The notes under the pieces: generated by a model
What the model was told of the DNA's origin: nothing
The model's database searches: none
What the model saw: only the letters and a program-made list of their open reading frames with translations
Shown here: positions 15,500 through 23,812 of the stretch, one piece after another
Layout: the number at the start of each line of letters is the position of its first letter
How positions within the stretch are numbered: the first letter of the stretch is position 1
Position numbers and translations under genes: made by a program
From: DATLGB01 sp964242305
GTDB lineage: Bacteria > Actinomycetota > Thermoleophilia > Solirubrobacterales > Solirubrobacteraceae
NCBI GenBank assembly: GCA_964242305.1
Contig: CAXTBB010000001.1
Location: 62,001-126,000 of the forward strand
Reading direction: 5' to 3'
DNA: 64,000 bases

Positions 15500-16966
15500 T
15501 CAGCGCACGCGGACCGTCGTGTGCGCGACGGCGCTGCCGGCGGTGACGGTCACCTTGAGCACGCCGCGGCGCGCCTTGCGCGGCACCTTGACCTTCAGCG
15601 TGATGGTCCCCCGGGCGCCGCGCTTGCGGGCCTTGGCGACCAGCCGCTTCCCGCGCCGGAGCGCCACCGTGACCGTGACGGGTCCGTGACGGACGGTGAG
15701 CCGCAGGGGCAGGGCGTGGCCGGCGCGGACCCGGCGCGGGTGCGTGCCGATCTTGACCGTCGGGTGGCGCGTTGCGGTCGCCGGAGCCGGCGTGGCGGTG
15801 GGTGCAGGGGTCTCGGTCGGCGTCGCGGTCGCGGTCGATGAGGCGGTGGCCACCGGGGTCGAGCCGGTGAACGGATTGGGCGTGTCGGCGGGCGCTCCGC
15901 TCCCGGGGGCCGGCGTGGTCAGGCCGGCCATGGACTGCACGGCTTTCACGGCGGCCTCGACGTCGACGATCCCGTTGGCCATGTTGGCGGTGGCGTAGCC
16001 GGCGTGCGGCCGGCTCGTGGAGACGAGGACGTCACGGATCTGCTTGGGCGTCAGCGTCGGGACGAGGCCGCGCAGGATGGCCGCCGCACCTGAGACATGG
16101 GCGGTCGCGCCGCTCGTGTAGCCGAACTCGGAGCGGCTCCCGTCGGCAGCGGGAACGCCGGCGTACCCGGGCGCGGAGACGTCGGTGGACTTCTCCGCGT
16201 TGGTCGTCCCGGCGCTGTCGTCGGAATTGACGAGCCCGACGCAGATGACGTTCGGATAGGTCGCGTCGTCGGTGCAGAGGTCGTACGGGTCGTCGTTCTG
16301 GTCGGTCCCGCCGATCGCGAACACGAACAGCACGCTGCTGTGGTCGTGGATGAACGCCTTGAAGTCGCTGCTGTAGTCGTTGCCCGGCGGCCACGAGGCG
16401 CTGATGATCTTCGCCCCCATCGCCACGGCGTAGGTGAGGCCGTCGAGGGCCGGCTCGTTGTAGCAATCCGGGTTCCCGCCGTAACACGCTCGGACGGGCA
16501 GGACGCGGGCGTTCGGAGCGACGCCGGCGCCTTCGACGCCGTTGTTCGCAACGGCCGCGATGACCGCCGCCGCGCCCGTCCCGTGCCCGAAGGGATCCGT
16601 CGGGTCCCCGTCCGGGACCGTGCTCGGAACGTCCTCCGCACCCGACCCGATGAAGTCGCAGCCGACGTCGCCGTTGGCCGGGTCGGCGGCGTAGTCGGGC
16701 CCCGGCCCGTACTCGGAGGCGCACGTGTAGGGCATGCTCATCTTCAGTAGGTGCGGGGCGAGGTCCGGGTCCGTCAGGCGCGCGCCGGAGTCGACGACCC
16801 CGACGGTCACGGGGTCCGGGGTGCGCGCGAGGATGTCCAGCGCCTCGGGCACCCGCAGCTGCTCGAGGTCGCCCTCGAGCCACGGGTCGTTGTACGTCTT
16901 GGCGGCCTGAGCGGGCGCCGCGATCAGGAGACCTGTGACGAGGAGGACCGGCAGCGCGAGACGCAT
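15500..16966 (-). CDS. Secreted S8-family serine peptidase (subtilase)
   Basis: A 21-residue signal peptide ends at AQAA, so the protein is exported. The catalytic triad is visible as Asp59 (VGVVDSGARL), His128 (FGHGTG) and Ser285 (TSGATAHVSG). The usual oxyanion asparagine (AAGN) is replaced by AIGG, with Gly at residue 220, which could lower or alter activity. After the catalytic domain comes a Thr/Pro/Ala-rich linker of about 60 residues and a basic beta domain (VRAGHALPLRLTVRHGPVTV). The island lies directly downstream. The substrate is unknown. Confidence 0.9.
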   Translation of the reverse strand: MRLALPVLLVTGLLIAAPAQAAKTYNDPWLEGDLEQLRVPEALDILARTPDPVTVGVVDSGARLTDPDLAPHLLKMSMPYTCASEYGPGPDYAADPANGDVGCDFIGSGAEDVPSTVPDGDPTDPFGHGTGAAAVIAAVANNGVEGAGVAPNARVLPVRACYGGNPDCYNEPALDGLTYAVAMGAKIISASWPPGNDYSSDFKAFIHDHSSVLFVFAIGGTDQNDDPYDLCTDDATYPNVICVGLVNSDDSAGTTNAEKSTDVSAPGYAGVPAADGSRSEFGYTSGATAHVSGAAAILRGLVPTLTPKQIRDVLVSTSRPHAGYATANMANGIVDVEAAVKAVQSMAGLTTPAPGSGAPADTPNPFTGSTPVATASSTATATPTETPAPTATPAPATATRHPTVKIGTHPRRVRAGHALPLRLTVRHGPVTVTVALRRGKRLVAKARKRGARGTITLKVKVPRKARRGVLKVTVTAGSAVAHTTVRVR

Positions 16967-17019
16967 CGGCGAACCCTGTCAGAGACGGCGTGAGGCTTGC
17001 GTAAAGAATCCGCCCGGGT

Positions 17020-19341
17020 TCAGCCGCGTGCGGGGAGACTCGCCGACGCCGCCCACCGCGATGGCCGCACCCCGACGCCGAACGAGAGGTGCCCGCCGTG
17101 CGCGACGCTCGAGCGCCGCACCCAGGCGGTGGTGAGCGGCTTGCCGTCGAGGGTGACGGCCTGCGTGTAGTGACTGGCGACGGTCACGCCGGGCGCGTCG
17201 ATCTGCAGCGTCCCCCCCTGGTGGGCGCCGACGGAGCCGATCTGGACGGTTGCGTGCGGGAACTGCGGCGTCGTCAGGCTGAAGTAGCCGGCGCCGCTCA
17301 TGACGGGATACAGCCCGAGCGAGGTGAGCACGTACCAGGCGGACATGGTGCCGAGGTCGTCGTTGCCGGTGACGCCGTCGGGTCCGTCGGTGAACAGCGA
17401 CTGGGCGGCGGTGACGACGGTGCTCGTCTTCCACGGCTGACCGACCCACGCGTACAGGAAGGGGGCGTGCAGATCGGGCTCGTTGTTGGGGTTGTAGGTC
17501 TTGGCGGTGTAGTAGTCGTAGGCCTCGTCGACCCACGACTCGCGCGCGGTGGCGGAGGGGTGGCGGAGCAGCCCCGGATAGTCGAAGAACGCATCGAGGC
17601 GCCGCGCGGTCGCCGCCCGCCCGCCGAGCAGTCGGACGAGGCCGGCGGGATCCTGCGGGACGAGCCAGCCGTAGGTGTAGGCGTTGCCCTCGTGGAACGC
17701 GTCGCCGCCGGTGACCGGGTCGTAGGGCGAAACCCACCGGCCGTCCGCGTCCTTGGGCCGGAACGCACCGATGCGGCGGTCGTAGAGGTTGCGGTAGTTG
17801 CCCGCGCGACGGGTGAGGCGACGCGCGTCGGCGCGATGGCCGAGCGCGCGCGCCATCTCCGCCAAGGCGCCGTCGGCGGCGGCGTACTCGAGCGTGGCGG
17901 ACGCGGGGCGCCGGCAATCGCCCCCCGTCGCGTGCGCCAGGCAGCGGACGCCCTCGGGGATGTAGCCGCGCTGGCCGAAGTAGTCGTTGCCGGCCCGGCC
18001 GTAGGTCCCCGACCCCGACGGCGGCCGGCCGAACGCGTTGGCGCGCAGCAGCCGGTAGGCCTCGGCGCTGTGTCCGGCGAGCAGCGACGTCGACCAGTTC
18101 TCCACCAGCTGCGACGTCACGGGGTCCCCCGTCATGACGTTGGTGTCGGCGGACACGAGCGGCCAGCGCGGCAGCCAGCCGCCGTCGGCGCCGTCGGCGA
18201 GCAGGGACAGGGCGACGTTCCGGGCCACGTCCGGCGCGATCAGCTCGAGCAGCTGGTTCTGGGTCCGGAACGTGTCCCACAGCGAGAGGTTCCCCATCGG
18301 CGTGAAGCCGTGTGCCGTGTGGACACGCCCGTCGGCACCGGGGTACGCGCCGTCGACGTCGCCGATCAGGTTGGGATGCAGGGTTGCGTGATAGAGCGCC
18401 GTGGCGAACGCCGTCCGCTGCGTCGCCGACCCGCCGGAGACCTGGACGCGGTCGAGCATGTCCGTCCAGCTTCGTGAGGCCGCGGCGGACACGGAGTCGA
18501 ACGTCTGGCCCTTGGCCTCGGCGGCCAGGTTGCGGCGCGCGCCGGCCACGCCGGTGTAGGACAGGCCCACCTGCAGCTCGACGTCGGTGCCGGCGGACGG
18601 CGCGAACGAGACCCACGCGCCGTCGCCGCCGGTCCCGTTGGAGGACGAGCGGCTGCCGGCGTGGAGGCCCGCGCCGTGCCAGGTGCCGGTGGCGGCGAAC
18701 GGCCGGCTCGCGCGCGCCGTGAAGTAGACGGTGTGACGGTCGTGCCCGTGGCAGAACCCGCCGGACTGGATCGAGCCCTCGACCGTGTCGGGGTCCACCA
18801 CCCTCACGCTCGAGGCGTACACCGGCATCGCGGTGCGGCCGACGTCGAAGAGCAGGTTCACCTGCTTGCCGGCGGGCACGGTGTAGCGGTGCCAGCCCGT
18901 GCGGGCGGTCGCGGTCAGTTCGGCCCGGATCCCGTACTTCGTGAGATCGACCGCGTAGTAACCGGGCCGCGCCACCTCCGTGTCGTGCCGGTAGTGGGAG
19001 CCGAACCGGGACGGGTCGGCCGACGTCACCGCGCCGGTCGTCGGCATGACGCGCACCTCGCCGAGCGCCCCGCACCCGACCCCGGACAGGTGGGTGTGGC
19101 TGAAGCCGTCGATGCGGACGTTGTCGTAGTCGTAGCCCGCAGTGCCCCCGTTGTCGGGACTGAGCTGGACCATGCCGAACGGCGTGGCCGCACCGGGGAA
19201 GGTGTTCCCGTGGTTCTCGGTGCCGATCAGAGGATGGACGGCGGCGGTGGGCGTGTCCGTCGCGGCCGGCGCCGCTGCAGGCCGCTCGGTGGCGAAGAAC
19301 AGCAGGGCGGCGAGGCCGAGGACAAGGGCGGGGCGGGGCAC
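17020..19341 (-). CDS. Secreted GH92-family alpha-mannosidase-like glycoside hydrolase
   Basis: The 773-residue protein has an N-terminal signal sequence. It then shows the GH92 pattern PLIGTENHGNTFPGAATPFGM, DGFSHTHLSG, WDTFRTQ and VENWSTS, and TGNDDLGTMSAWYVLTSLGLYP near the C-terminus. GH92 enzymes are calcium-dependent exo-alpha-mannosidases. The downstream neighbours on the same side of the chromosome are mannosyltransferase-like genes, so the enzyme may process mannose-containing surface glycans or scavenge them. The linkage specificity is not visible. Confidence 0.92.
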   Translation of the reverse strand: MPRPALVLGLAALLFFATERPAAAPAATDTPTAAVHPLIGTENHGNTFPGAATPFGMVQLSPDNGGTAGYDYDNVRIDGFSHTHLSGVGCGALGEVRVMPTTGAVTSADPSRFGSHYRHDTEVARPGYYAVDLTKYGIRAELTATARTGWHRYTVPAGKQVNLLFDVGRTAMPVYASSVRVVDPDTVEGSIQSGGFCHGHDRHTVYFTARASRPFAATGTWHGAGLHAGSRSSSNGTGGDGAWVSFAPSAGTDVELQVGLSYTGVAGARRNLAAEAKGQTFDSVSAAASRSWTDMLDRVQVSGGSATQRTAFATALYHATLHPNLIGDVDGAYPGADGRVHTAHGFTPMGNLSLWDTFRTQNQLLELIAPDVARNVALSLLADGADGGWLPRWPLVSADTNVMTGDPVTSQLVENWSTSLLAGHSAEAYRLLRANAFGRPPSGSGTYGRAGNDYFGQRGYIPEGVRCLAHATGGDCRRPASATLEYAAADGALAEMARALGHRADARRLTRRAGNYRNLYDRRIGAFRPKDADGRWVSPYDPVTGGDAFHEGNAYTYGWLVPQDPAGLVRLLGGRAATARRLDAFFDYPGLLRHPSATARESWVDEAYDYYTAKTYNPNNEPDLHAPFLYAWVGQPWKTSTVVTAAQSLFTDGPDGVTGNDDLGTMSAWYVLTSLGLYPVMSGAGYFSLTTPQFPHATVQIGSVGAHQGGTLQIDAPGVTVASHYTQAVTLDGKPLTTAWVRRSSVAHGGHLSFGVGVRPSRWAASASLPARG

Positions 19342-19376
19342 GTCCGAGCGACGCTAGACCGCCGCTGAGCGCACCG

Positions 19377-20681
19377 TCAGGTGAGTGGTACGTGGCCGAT
19401 CACGTATGAGGCGCCCACCGCGCTGCTGGCGATGAGCAGCCGGCGGTCACCGGCGCAGGCGGCCAGGGCGAGCGGCCAGATCGGGTACCACGGGAGCAGC
19501 CACGACGACGCGAGCACCACGCCGAGCAGGGCCCAGCCTGCGAGCGCCAGCGGGTCTCCGCCCCGCAGCAGCGCGATCCCGCACCCGGCGAGCCACAGCG
19601 CCAGGAGCACGTGGAAGACCGTCATCTCGTGCGGCGTCACCGCGGGCAGGCCCACGAGGTAGGCGACGTCGGTCGGGACGCTGGCGATGCCGTCGAGCTG
19701 CTGCTGGCGCCGGAGCCCGGAGACCATGCCCGTGGCGTGGTCGGGGAACGCGACGTACGCGACGGCGACCAGGACGGCCAGCGCGCCGAGGGCGCCCGCG
19801 AGCGCGCGCAGGCGCTGGCCGCGCGGCGCGCTCCAGACCACGAACGGGAGGGCGAGCCCGGCGCTCAGCTTGATCGCCGACGCCGCCACGGCGGTCGCGG
19901 CACCGGCGGCCGGCCTCGCTCCCAGCACGAGCGCGAACCCGGCCAGCACGAAGAGCATCATCAGCGTGTCGTTGTGTCCCCCGCCGACCGTCCACACGAG
20001 GACCAACGGGTTGAGTCCGAACATGGCCGCCGCGCTCTGGGGCGAGTGTCCGCGGCGGCCGGCGATCCAGGCCGCCAGCGCGGTGCAGCCGAACGCGGCC
20101 CCGGCGCCGATCGCCTTGAAGGTGAGCAGGGCGTGCGCGACCGTCATCCGCGCGGTCAGCCGCGCCAGCAGGGTGAACAGCGGGCCGTAGACGGTGACCG
20201 CGTGCCGCCAGTGCAGGAACACGAACAGGCCCGTGTGCGGCCCGGCGACCGGCGGCACGCTGTACGGATCCAGTCCCAACCGCCCGCTGATGTGCCCGAC
20301 GTCGATGTAGTTGAAGACGTCGGTGGACAACAGCGGCGGCGCCAGCGCGAACGCGGCTTGCAGCAGCGCCGCGGTCAGCAGGATCCAGCGCAGGGCGACC
20401 CGCGGCGCGAGCAGCACCGCCGCCGCGTAGGCGACGGTCATCGCCGCCAGCCACGCGAAGACGCCGTCGAGCGAGACTGGAACGGCGAGTCGCGCCAGCG
20501 GTCCCGGCAGCCAGTGGGCCCGGGCTCGCGCCAGCGCAGGAACCAGGTAGGCGTCGTTCGCGGCGGCGCCGGCGAGGATGACGACCGCGCCCGTGACCAG
20601 CGTCAGCGTCAGCGCCAACCCGGCGCCGGCGGACGGCACCAGCCGCGCTGCCCGGCGCGCCCGCAACGCGATCGCCGTCAT
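19377..20681 (-). CDS. GT-C glycosyltransferase, MptB/GT87-like polyprenyl-phosphomannose-dependent mannosyltransferase
   Basis: This 434-residue protein has about ten to twelve hydrophobic helices. The signature blocks STDVFNYIDVGHISG, YGPLFTLLA and GGGHNDTLMM match actinobacterial alpha-1,6-mannosyltransferases that use polyprenyl-phosphate-mannose outside the membrane. ATG at 20681 forms an ATGA overlap with the small upstream gene, so the longer open frame was rejected. A nearby DPM1-like gene could make the donor. The acceptor (lipomannan-like glycan or other) is unknown. Confidence 0.78.
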   Translation of the reverse strand: MTAIALRARRAARLVPSAGAGLALTLTLVTGAVVILAGAAANDAYLVPALARARAHWLPGPLARLAVPVSLDGVFAWLAAMTVAYAAAVLLAPRVALRWILLTAALLQAAFALAPPLLSTDVFNYIDVGHISGRLGLDPYSVPPVAGPHTGLFVFLHWRHAVTVYGPLFTLLARLTARMTVAHALLTFKAIGAGAAFGCTALAAWIAGRRGHSPQSAAAMFGLNPLVLVWTVGGGHNDTLMMLFVLAGFALVLGARPAAGAATAVAASAIKLSAGLALPFVVWSAPRGQRLRALAGALGALAVLVAVAYVAFPDHATGMVSGLRRQQQLDGIASVPTDVAYLVGLPAVTPHEMTVFHVLLALWLAGCGIALLRGGDPLALAGWALLGVVLASSWLLPWYPIWPLALAACAGDRRLLIASSAVGASYVIGHVPLT

Positions 20682-20848
20682 CGCACGTGCACGACCCGCG
20701 CGGCGACCGGTCTCTGGTGTGGAGCGTGGCCGTGCGGTCCCGTGGCGGCGTTGTGGCGGACCTGCACGATCGTCCCGGCGGCCAGCAGCGCGACGACCGC
20801 CACCAGCAGCGCGTTCGCGAGCAGCGACCGAGCGGATCCGATGGCCAT
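20678..20848 (-). CDS. Small single-pass membrane protein coupled to the GT-C gene
   Basis: This 56-residue protein has one hydrophobic helix (LLANALLVAVVALLAAGTIV) and a histidine-rich tail (HNAATGPHGHAPHQ). Its stop overlaps the start of the mannosyltransferase (ATGA), so it is probably translated as the first gene of that operon and may assist the enzyme. It is too short for family assignment. No clear ribosome-binding site was found. Confidence 0.5.
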   Translation of the reverse strand: MAIGSARSLLANALLVAVVALLAAGTIVQVRHNAATGPHGHAPHQRPVAARVVHVR

Positions 20849-20890
20849 GCGCCGAACGTACGCCGGGCGGCGTTGCTCGCCGGGACCGCC

Positions 20891-20934
20891 GTGTTGGGAA
20901 CGTGTTAGGAGCCGGCCCAACCGTTTCCCAACAC
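20891..20934. promoter_or_regulatory. Paired 11-bp direct repeats, proposed response-regulator binding sites
   Basis: TGTTGGG at 20892 and TGTTAGG at 20903 are 11 bases apart on the plus strand. On the minus strand TGTTGGG (20933-20927) and GGTTGGG (20922-20916) are also 11 apart. They lie in the divergent intergenic region between the small membrane gene and the GT39-like gene. Direct repeats with 11-base spacing are typical of OmpR/PhoB-type regulators, and such a regulator is encoded at 25174-25872. Confidence 0.55.
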
Positions 20935-20968
20935 TTCGACAATCACCGTCCGACGACGGGCGCGCACG

Positions 20969-22453
20969 ATGGGCGGCATGGCCGTCGCCGTCGCTCCCGC
21001 CCCCGCTCCCGCCGCCGCGACGAGGCCCCGTCCGGCGCGGCGCGCGGTGGTCCCGGGGCTGGTCCTCGCCGGAGCGGTCGCCCTGACCCTCGCCCTGCGC
21101 CTGCCCTTTCTCAACGAACCGCTCGGGGTGGACGAGGGCGGACTCGCCTACATCGCGCGGTTCTGGAGCGGCGGAGGGGGCCACTCCCTGTACGGCAACT
21201 ACTGGGTCGATCGCCCGCCGTTGCTGCTGCTGCTGTTCAAGGCCGCCGGTGCGGACGGTGCCGTGGGCATCCGGTGGCTCGGCGCGGCCGCGGCCGTCGC
21301 GCTGGTCGGGTTGGCCTGGGCGCTGGGGCGACGGCTCGGCGGGGCCCGCGCGGCCTGCACCGCGGCCGTCCTCGCGGCGGCGATGGCCAGCGCCGCCGGC
21401 CTGCTGGCCATCTTCACCCCCTCCGAGCTGCTCGCGTCGGTCCCCGCCGCCGCGTCCGTCCTGTGCCTGCTGCGCTCGCGCGATCACGGATCCCGTTGGC
21501 TGGTCGCCGCGGGCGCGCTCGCCATGACGGCACCGCTCGTCAAGCAGTCGTTCCTCGACGCGGGCGCGGCGGGGCTCGCGTTCCTCGTGGCAACGACCAT
21601 CGCCGATCGGCACCGCTCCGCGCGCCGCGCCGGCGCCTACCTGGCGGGGCTGCTGATCCCGGTCGCCGGGGTGGCGGTGTGGCTCGCGCTCGCCCACGAG
21701 CCGGCCGCACGGCTGGTGTACGCGCTGTTCGGGTTCCGCGTCAACGGCCTCCAGGTCCTGGCCTCGGCCAACCGGCCGTTGGTCGACCGCGCGTCCGGCT
21801 TGATCGGCCCGGCGGAGCGGTCAGGCGTCGTCGTCGCGCTCGCGCTGGCGCCACTCGGGCTGTGGTGCCTGCGCCGTGACCGCGTCCTGCTCGCGACGCT
21901 GGGCGTCTGGTTGCTGGCCGGCGTGGTCGGCATCCTCGCGGGCGGGAGCTACTGGCCGCACTACCTGCTCCAGATCGTCGTCCCCACGTCGATCCTGGCC
22001 GCCGCGGCGCTGGCAGCGGTCCGGCTTCGCTACGCGTGGCCGGCCGTCGCGGCGGTGCTCGCGATCGTCATCCACGTCAACGTCCAGCGCGTCGGCCTTC
22101 TGCACAACGGGCAGGACCGGCAGCGGATCACCGCCATCGCGCACTACATCGACGCCCACGCCCGCCCCGGCGACACGCAGTACGTGCTCTACGCCAAGGC
22201 GAACATCGACTACTACACGGACCTGCCGAGCCCCTACCCCTACGCCTGGAGCCTGATGGTCCGCGCCCTTCCCGGTGCCGACGCGCGACTGGCCCACCTC
22301 CTCCACGCCCCCGATCGGCCGACCTGGCTCGTCCGCTGGCAGAAGGTCGGGCAGTGGTCGCTCCCGCAGTCCGCCCGGATCGCGAGCGCGCTCCGGCGTG
22401 ACTACCGGCCCGTGAGACGGGTCGCCGGCCACGAGATCTACCACTCGGTCTGA
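20969..22453 (+). CDS. GT39-like (ArnT/PMT family) membrane glycosyltransferase
   Basis: This 494-residue GT-C protein has the conserved acidic pair near the N-terminus (NEPLGVDEGGLAYIAR). It continues with YWVDRPPLLLLLFK, many transmembrane helices and a soluble C-terminal part with DAHARPGDTQYVLYAK. Enzymes of this fold move a sugar from a polyprenyl-phosphate to a lipid, protein or glycan on the outer face of the membrane. The start is ATG at 20969, with ATG 20978 also possible. The 3' end overlaps the DPM1-like gene tail to tail by 16 bases. Confidence 0.85.
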   Translation: MGGMAVAVAPAPAPAAATRPRPARRAVVPGLVLAGAVALTLALRLPFLNEPLGVDEGGLAYIARFWSGGGGHSLYGNYWVDRPPLLLLLFKAAGADGAVGIRWLGAAAAVALVGLAWALGRRLGGARAACTAAVLAAAMASAAGLLAIFTPSELLASVPAAASVLCLLRSRDHGSRWLVAAGALAMTAPLVKQSFLDAGAAGLAFLVATTIADRHRSARRAGAYLAGLLIPVAGVAVWLALAHEPAARLVYALFGFRVNGLQVLASANRPLVDRASGLIGPAERSGVVVALALAPLGLWCLRRDRVLLATLGVWLLAGVVGILAGGSYWPHYLLQIVVPTSILAAAALAAVRLRYAWPAVAAVLAIVIHVNVQRVGLLHNGQDRQRITAIAHYIDAHARPGDTQYVLYAKANIDYYTDLPSPYPYAWSLMVRALPGADARLAHLLHAPDRPTWLVRWQKVGQWSLPQSARIASALRRDYRPVRRVAGHEIYHSV

Positions 22454-23187
22454 GCGTCCGCGCCGGGTGCTCTCGAAGGACCCGCCCGCCGCATCAGCGG
22501 GACGCGGATGAGCGCCTCGACGGCGATCCGGGTGGACATCTTCGAGACGCCGTGCGCACGCTCGCGGAAGACGATCGGGACCTCCGTCACGGCGAGCCCC
22601 GCGCGCGTAGCCCGGTGGACCATCTCGATCTGGAAGCCGTACCCGCGGGTGGCCACCGTCTCGAATCCGACCCGGCGCAGGGCGCGGCGCGTGAAGCAGC
22701 GGTAGCCGGAGGTCGGGTCGGCGACGGCCAGCCCGAGGACGGCCCCCGCGTAGCTTCCGCCCGCGCGCGAGAGCAGGCGCCGGCGGAAGGACCAGCCCGG
22801 CGTCTCGCCGCCCGGCACGTAGCGCGAGCCCACCGCGACGTCGGCGCCGGCGTCGATCGCGGCGACCAGCCGGGGGATGTCCGCGGGATCGTGGGAGAGA
22901 TCGGCGTCGAGCTCAACCACGAGGTCGGCGCCGGCGGCAAGGGCGACGGCGAACGCCTCGCGGTAGGCGCCGGCGAGGCCGCCCTTGGCGGCGCGGTGCA
23001 GGACCTGCACGTCGGGCAGGTCGCGGGCGAGCCGATCGGCGAGCTCGCCGGTGCCGTCGGGCGAGGCGTCGTCGACGATCAGCATCGTCAGACGCTCGGC
23101 CGTCACGGCGGCGCGAACCCGGTCGACCACGAGCGGGAGGTTCTCGCGTTCGTTGTAGGTGGGGATGACGACGGTGAGCTCACGCAT
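22438..23187 (-). CDS. Polyprenol monophosphomannose synthase-like glycosyltransferase (GT2)
   Basis: This 249-residue cytoplasmic GT-A enzyme reads VVIPTYNERENLPLVV at the N-terminus, the donor site VELDADLSHDP, and then VGSRYVPGG and ADPTSGYRCFTRRAL, all typical of DPM1/Ppm1. It would load mannose from GDP-mannose onto polyprenyl phosphate for the GT-C enzymes nearby. ATG at 23187 overlaps the stop of dedA (TGATG), so the longer frame was rejected. No membrane anchor domain is fused to it. Confidence 0.88.
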   Translation of the reverse strand: MRELTVVIPTYNERENLPLVVDRVRAAVTAERLTMLIVDDASPDGTGELADRLARDLPDVQVLHRAAKGGLAGAYREAFAVALAAGADLVVELDADLSHDPADIPRLVAAIDAGADVAVGSRYVPGGETPGWSFRRRLLSRAGGSYAGAVLGLAVADPTSGYRCFTRRALRRVGFETVATRGYGFQIEMVHRATRAGLAVTEVPIVFRERAHGVSKMSTRIAVEALIRVPLMRRAGPSRAPGADAQTEW

Positions 23188-23747
23188 CAGAGGCTCCTGG
23201 GGAGATGGGGATGGAGGGCGGCGGCGGCGGCGACCAGCCCGGCGGCGATCGCTGCGATGACGACCGCGGAGGCAACCGCGGCGCCGAGGAGGGAGGCGAG
23301 GCCGGCGACGGTCGCGGACCAAACGAGCGCGCCGGTCACGTTGGCGAGCGCGAACTGCGGCCACGACATCCGGCTCGCTCCGGCCAGCACGGCGGCGACC
23401 ACGCGGACGCCGGGGACGAACCGGCCGAAGAAGACCGTCTTGGCGCCATGGCGTGCGAAGAACCGCTCGCCGCGGTCGAGCGCGTGGTTGCGGGCCTCCC
23501 GCAACGGGCCGTCGTGCTGCAGCGCGGCGCGCCCGCCGCGACGGCCGACCCAGTACCCGACCGTGTCGCCGAGGGCGGCGGCCGCGGTCGCCGTCGCGAT
23601 GACGAGCGACAAGGTCAGCTGCCCGGATCCCGCCAGCACGCCGGCGGCGATCAGCGCGGTCTCGCCGGGGAGCGGCACACCCGCCGACTCACTCCCGACC
23701 AGGCCGAAGAGGGCCGCGTAGCCCAATTGGGTGGGGATCGCGGACAT
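23187..23747 (-). CDS. DedA/VTT-domain membrane protein
   Basis: This 186-residue protein of the DedA family shows ESAGVPLPGETALIAAGVLAG and FFGRFVPGVRVVAAVLAGASRM, including the characteristic FxGRxxPxxR. DedA-like proteins are implicated in lipid-carrier (undecaprenyl phosphate) or phospholipid flipping. That fits its coupling to a polyprenyl-phosphomannose synthase: it could recycle the carrier lipid, which is an inference. The upstream region holds two 11-bp-spaced repeats. Confidence 0.9.
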   Translation of the reverse strand: MSAIPTQLGYAALFGLVGSESAGVPLPGETALIAAGVLAGSGQLTLSLVIATATAAAALGDTVGYWVGRRGGRAALQHDGPLREARNHALDRGERFFARHGAKTVFFGRFVPGVRVVAAVLAGASRMSWPQFALANVTGALVWSATVAGLASLLGAAVASAVVIAAIAAGLVAAAAALHPHLPRSL

Positions 23748-23790
23748 CCACCAATCCTCAGCCGTCCGCGAGGGTCGGCGGTAGCGCTGA

Positions 23791-23810
23791 TGTTGGGACC
23801 GTGTTGGGAC
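23791..23810. promoter_or_regulatory. 11-bp-spaced TGTTGGGAC direct repeats upstream of dedA
   Basis: TGTTGGGACCG at 23791 is followed by TGTTGGGAC at 23802, spaced 11 bases. This is the same motif as at 20892 and 20933. It lies 43 bases upstream of the dedA start and just after the histidine kinase gene, and is proposed as a binding site of the adjacent response regulator. Confidence 0.55.
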
Positions 23811-23812
23811 GC

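Noticed and set aside
22438..23364. 308-residue version of the DPM1-like protein
   Set aside because: The N-terminal extension overlaps dedA; ATG 23187 sits at a TGATG overlap right before the conserved VVIPTYNE.
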